From Actinomycetota bacterium (GTDB lineage Bacteria > Actinomycetota > Actinomycetes > Nanopelagicales > Nanopelagicaceae), in NCBI GenBank assembly GCA_009700365.1, contig WLME01000086.1:1-5218 (forward strand): a stretch of DNA of 5,218 nucleotides. Reading direction: 5' to 3'. Under the pieces are notes generated by a model. It was not told the DNA's origin. It saw only the letters and a list, made by a program, of their open reading frames with translations, and made no database searches. This document shows positions 4,990 to 5,218 of the stretch, in pieces (positions within the stretch are counted from its first letter, which is position 1; every line of letters begins with the position of its first letter). Made by a program: the position numbers and the translations under genes.

Positions 4990-5218
4990 AGCAACACCTT
5001 GGCGAATTTCTCTTTAAATTGAGGCGTCTCTAACACTTCTCTATTTACAACGAACTGTGGGATTTCTCCACGGCTGATTGAGGCGATTGAACCAAAAGCA
5101 CTCTTGCCCATTCCAAGTGCTAGCTCATCTGTCCAAGCAAGATTATGAGGTGTAACAATCACATTAGACATCTGCATAAGCGGATTATTCTCAGCTATTG
5201 GCTCGACTTCAAATACAT
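4986..5218 (-). CDS. D-isomer-specific 2-hydroxyacid dehydrogenase, C-terminal part only
   Basis: The frame stays open to the right edge, so the N-terminal three quarters of the gene lie outside the window; 76 residues are visible. They begin VFEVEPIAENNPL, the DVFxxEP...PL segment of the family with the catalytic glutamate at visible residue 5 or 6 region (E5 precedes P6), and continue with NVIVTPHNLAW (18-28), where H24 is the catalytic histidine. The tail SRGEIPQFVVNREVL (48-62) is the usual C-terminal strand in which many members end with a VVN-type motif. It is clearly a different protein from the one at 3212-4123, whose ending is unlike it, so the locus carries two 2-hydroxyacid dehydrogenases on opposite strands. 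It is the upstream gene of an operon with the GarR-like reductase. Substrate cannot be told from this fragment. Confidence 0.88.
   Translation of the reverse strand, partial: VFEVEPIAENNPLMQMSNVIVTPHNLAWTDELALGMGKSAFGSIASISRGEIPQFVVNREVLETPQFKEKFAKVLL
4997..5000 (-). promoter_or_regulatory. Ribosome binding site supporting the GTG start of the GarR-like gene
   Basis: AAGG on the minus strand lies seven bases before the GTG at 4989, within the last codons of the upstream dehydrogenase. It supports the GTG start that gives the normal N-terminus just before the Rossmann motif. Confidence 0.5.

Noticed and set aside
1..5218. Search for tRNA/rRNA, CRISPR repeats, IS ends, attachment sites, riboswitches and Rho-independent terminators
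   Set aside because: None was recognised. Coding sequence covers nearly all of the window, and no GC-rich hairpin followed by a T-run was seen at any gene end.

Overview
The window is a dense stretch of bacterial chromosome, roughly mid-40s % GC by eye, and every gene in it looks metabolic. Seven protein-coding genes fill it almost completely; two are cut by the window edges. No RNA gene, mobile element, CRISPR array or long repeat is visible. Several traits point to a streamlined free-living actinobacterium, possibly a freshwater Nanopelagicales (acI, 'Ca. Planktophila'-like) lineage. These are moderate GC, 4-bp gene overlaps at both operon joints and both convergent gene ends, and likely leaderless promoters (TAnnnT, six bases, ATG). 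The taxonomic guess is inference only.

Layout, left to right. (1) 1-1017, minus: mannitol dehydrogenase/fructuronate reductase family, C-terminus missing. (2) 1064-2071, plus: zinc-type medium-chain dehydrogenase, nearest to L-idonate 5-dehydrogenase. (3, 4) 2068-2622 and 2619-3149, both minus: a two-gene operon encoding the pyrophosphate-binding (PP) half and the pyrimidine-binding (Pyr) half of a split thiamine-diphosphate decarboxylase of the sulfopyruvate/phosphonopyruvate decarboxylase type. (5) 3212-4123, plus: D-isomer-specific 2-hydroxyacid dehydrogenase. (6, 7) 4120-4989 and 4986-5218, both minus: a tartronate-semialdehyde reductase-type beta-hydroxyacid dehydrogenase, preceded in its operon by the C-terminal end of a second D-2-hydroxyacid dehydrogenase.

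Transcription changes direction four times in 5.2 kb. The two divergent junctions (about 1018-1063 and 3150-3211) each hold a short inverted repeat beside a putative promoter. The two convergent junctions have no intergenic DNA at all; the stop codons overlap by 4 bp.

Functionally, five of the seven genes are NAD(P)-dependent hydroxy/oxo-acid or polyol dehydrogenases, and the other two form one 2-oxoacid decarboxylase. The set fits catabolism or interconversion of sugar acids (aldonates, uronates, ketogluconates) down to C3 oxo acids such as hydroxypyruvate and tartronate semialdehyde. The exact substrate cannot be read from the sequence. The least explained parts are the split ThDP enzyme with no sulfonate or phosphonate genes in view, and the idonate-type dehydrogenase that has lost its structural-zinc cysteines.
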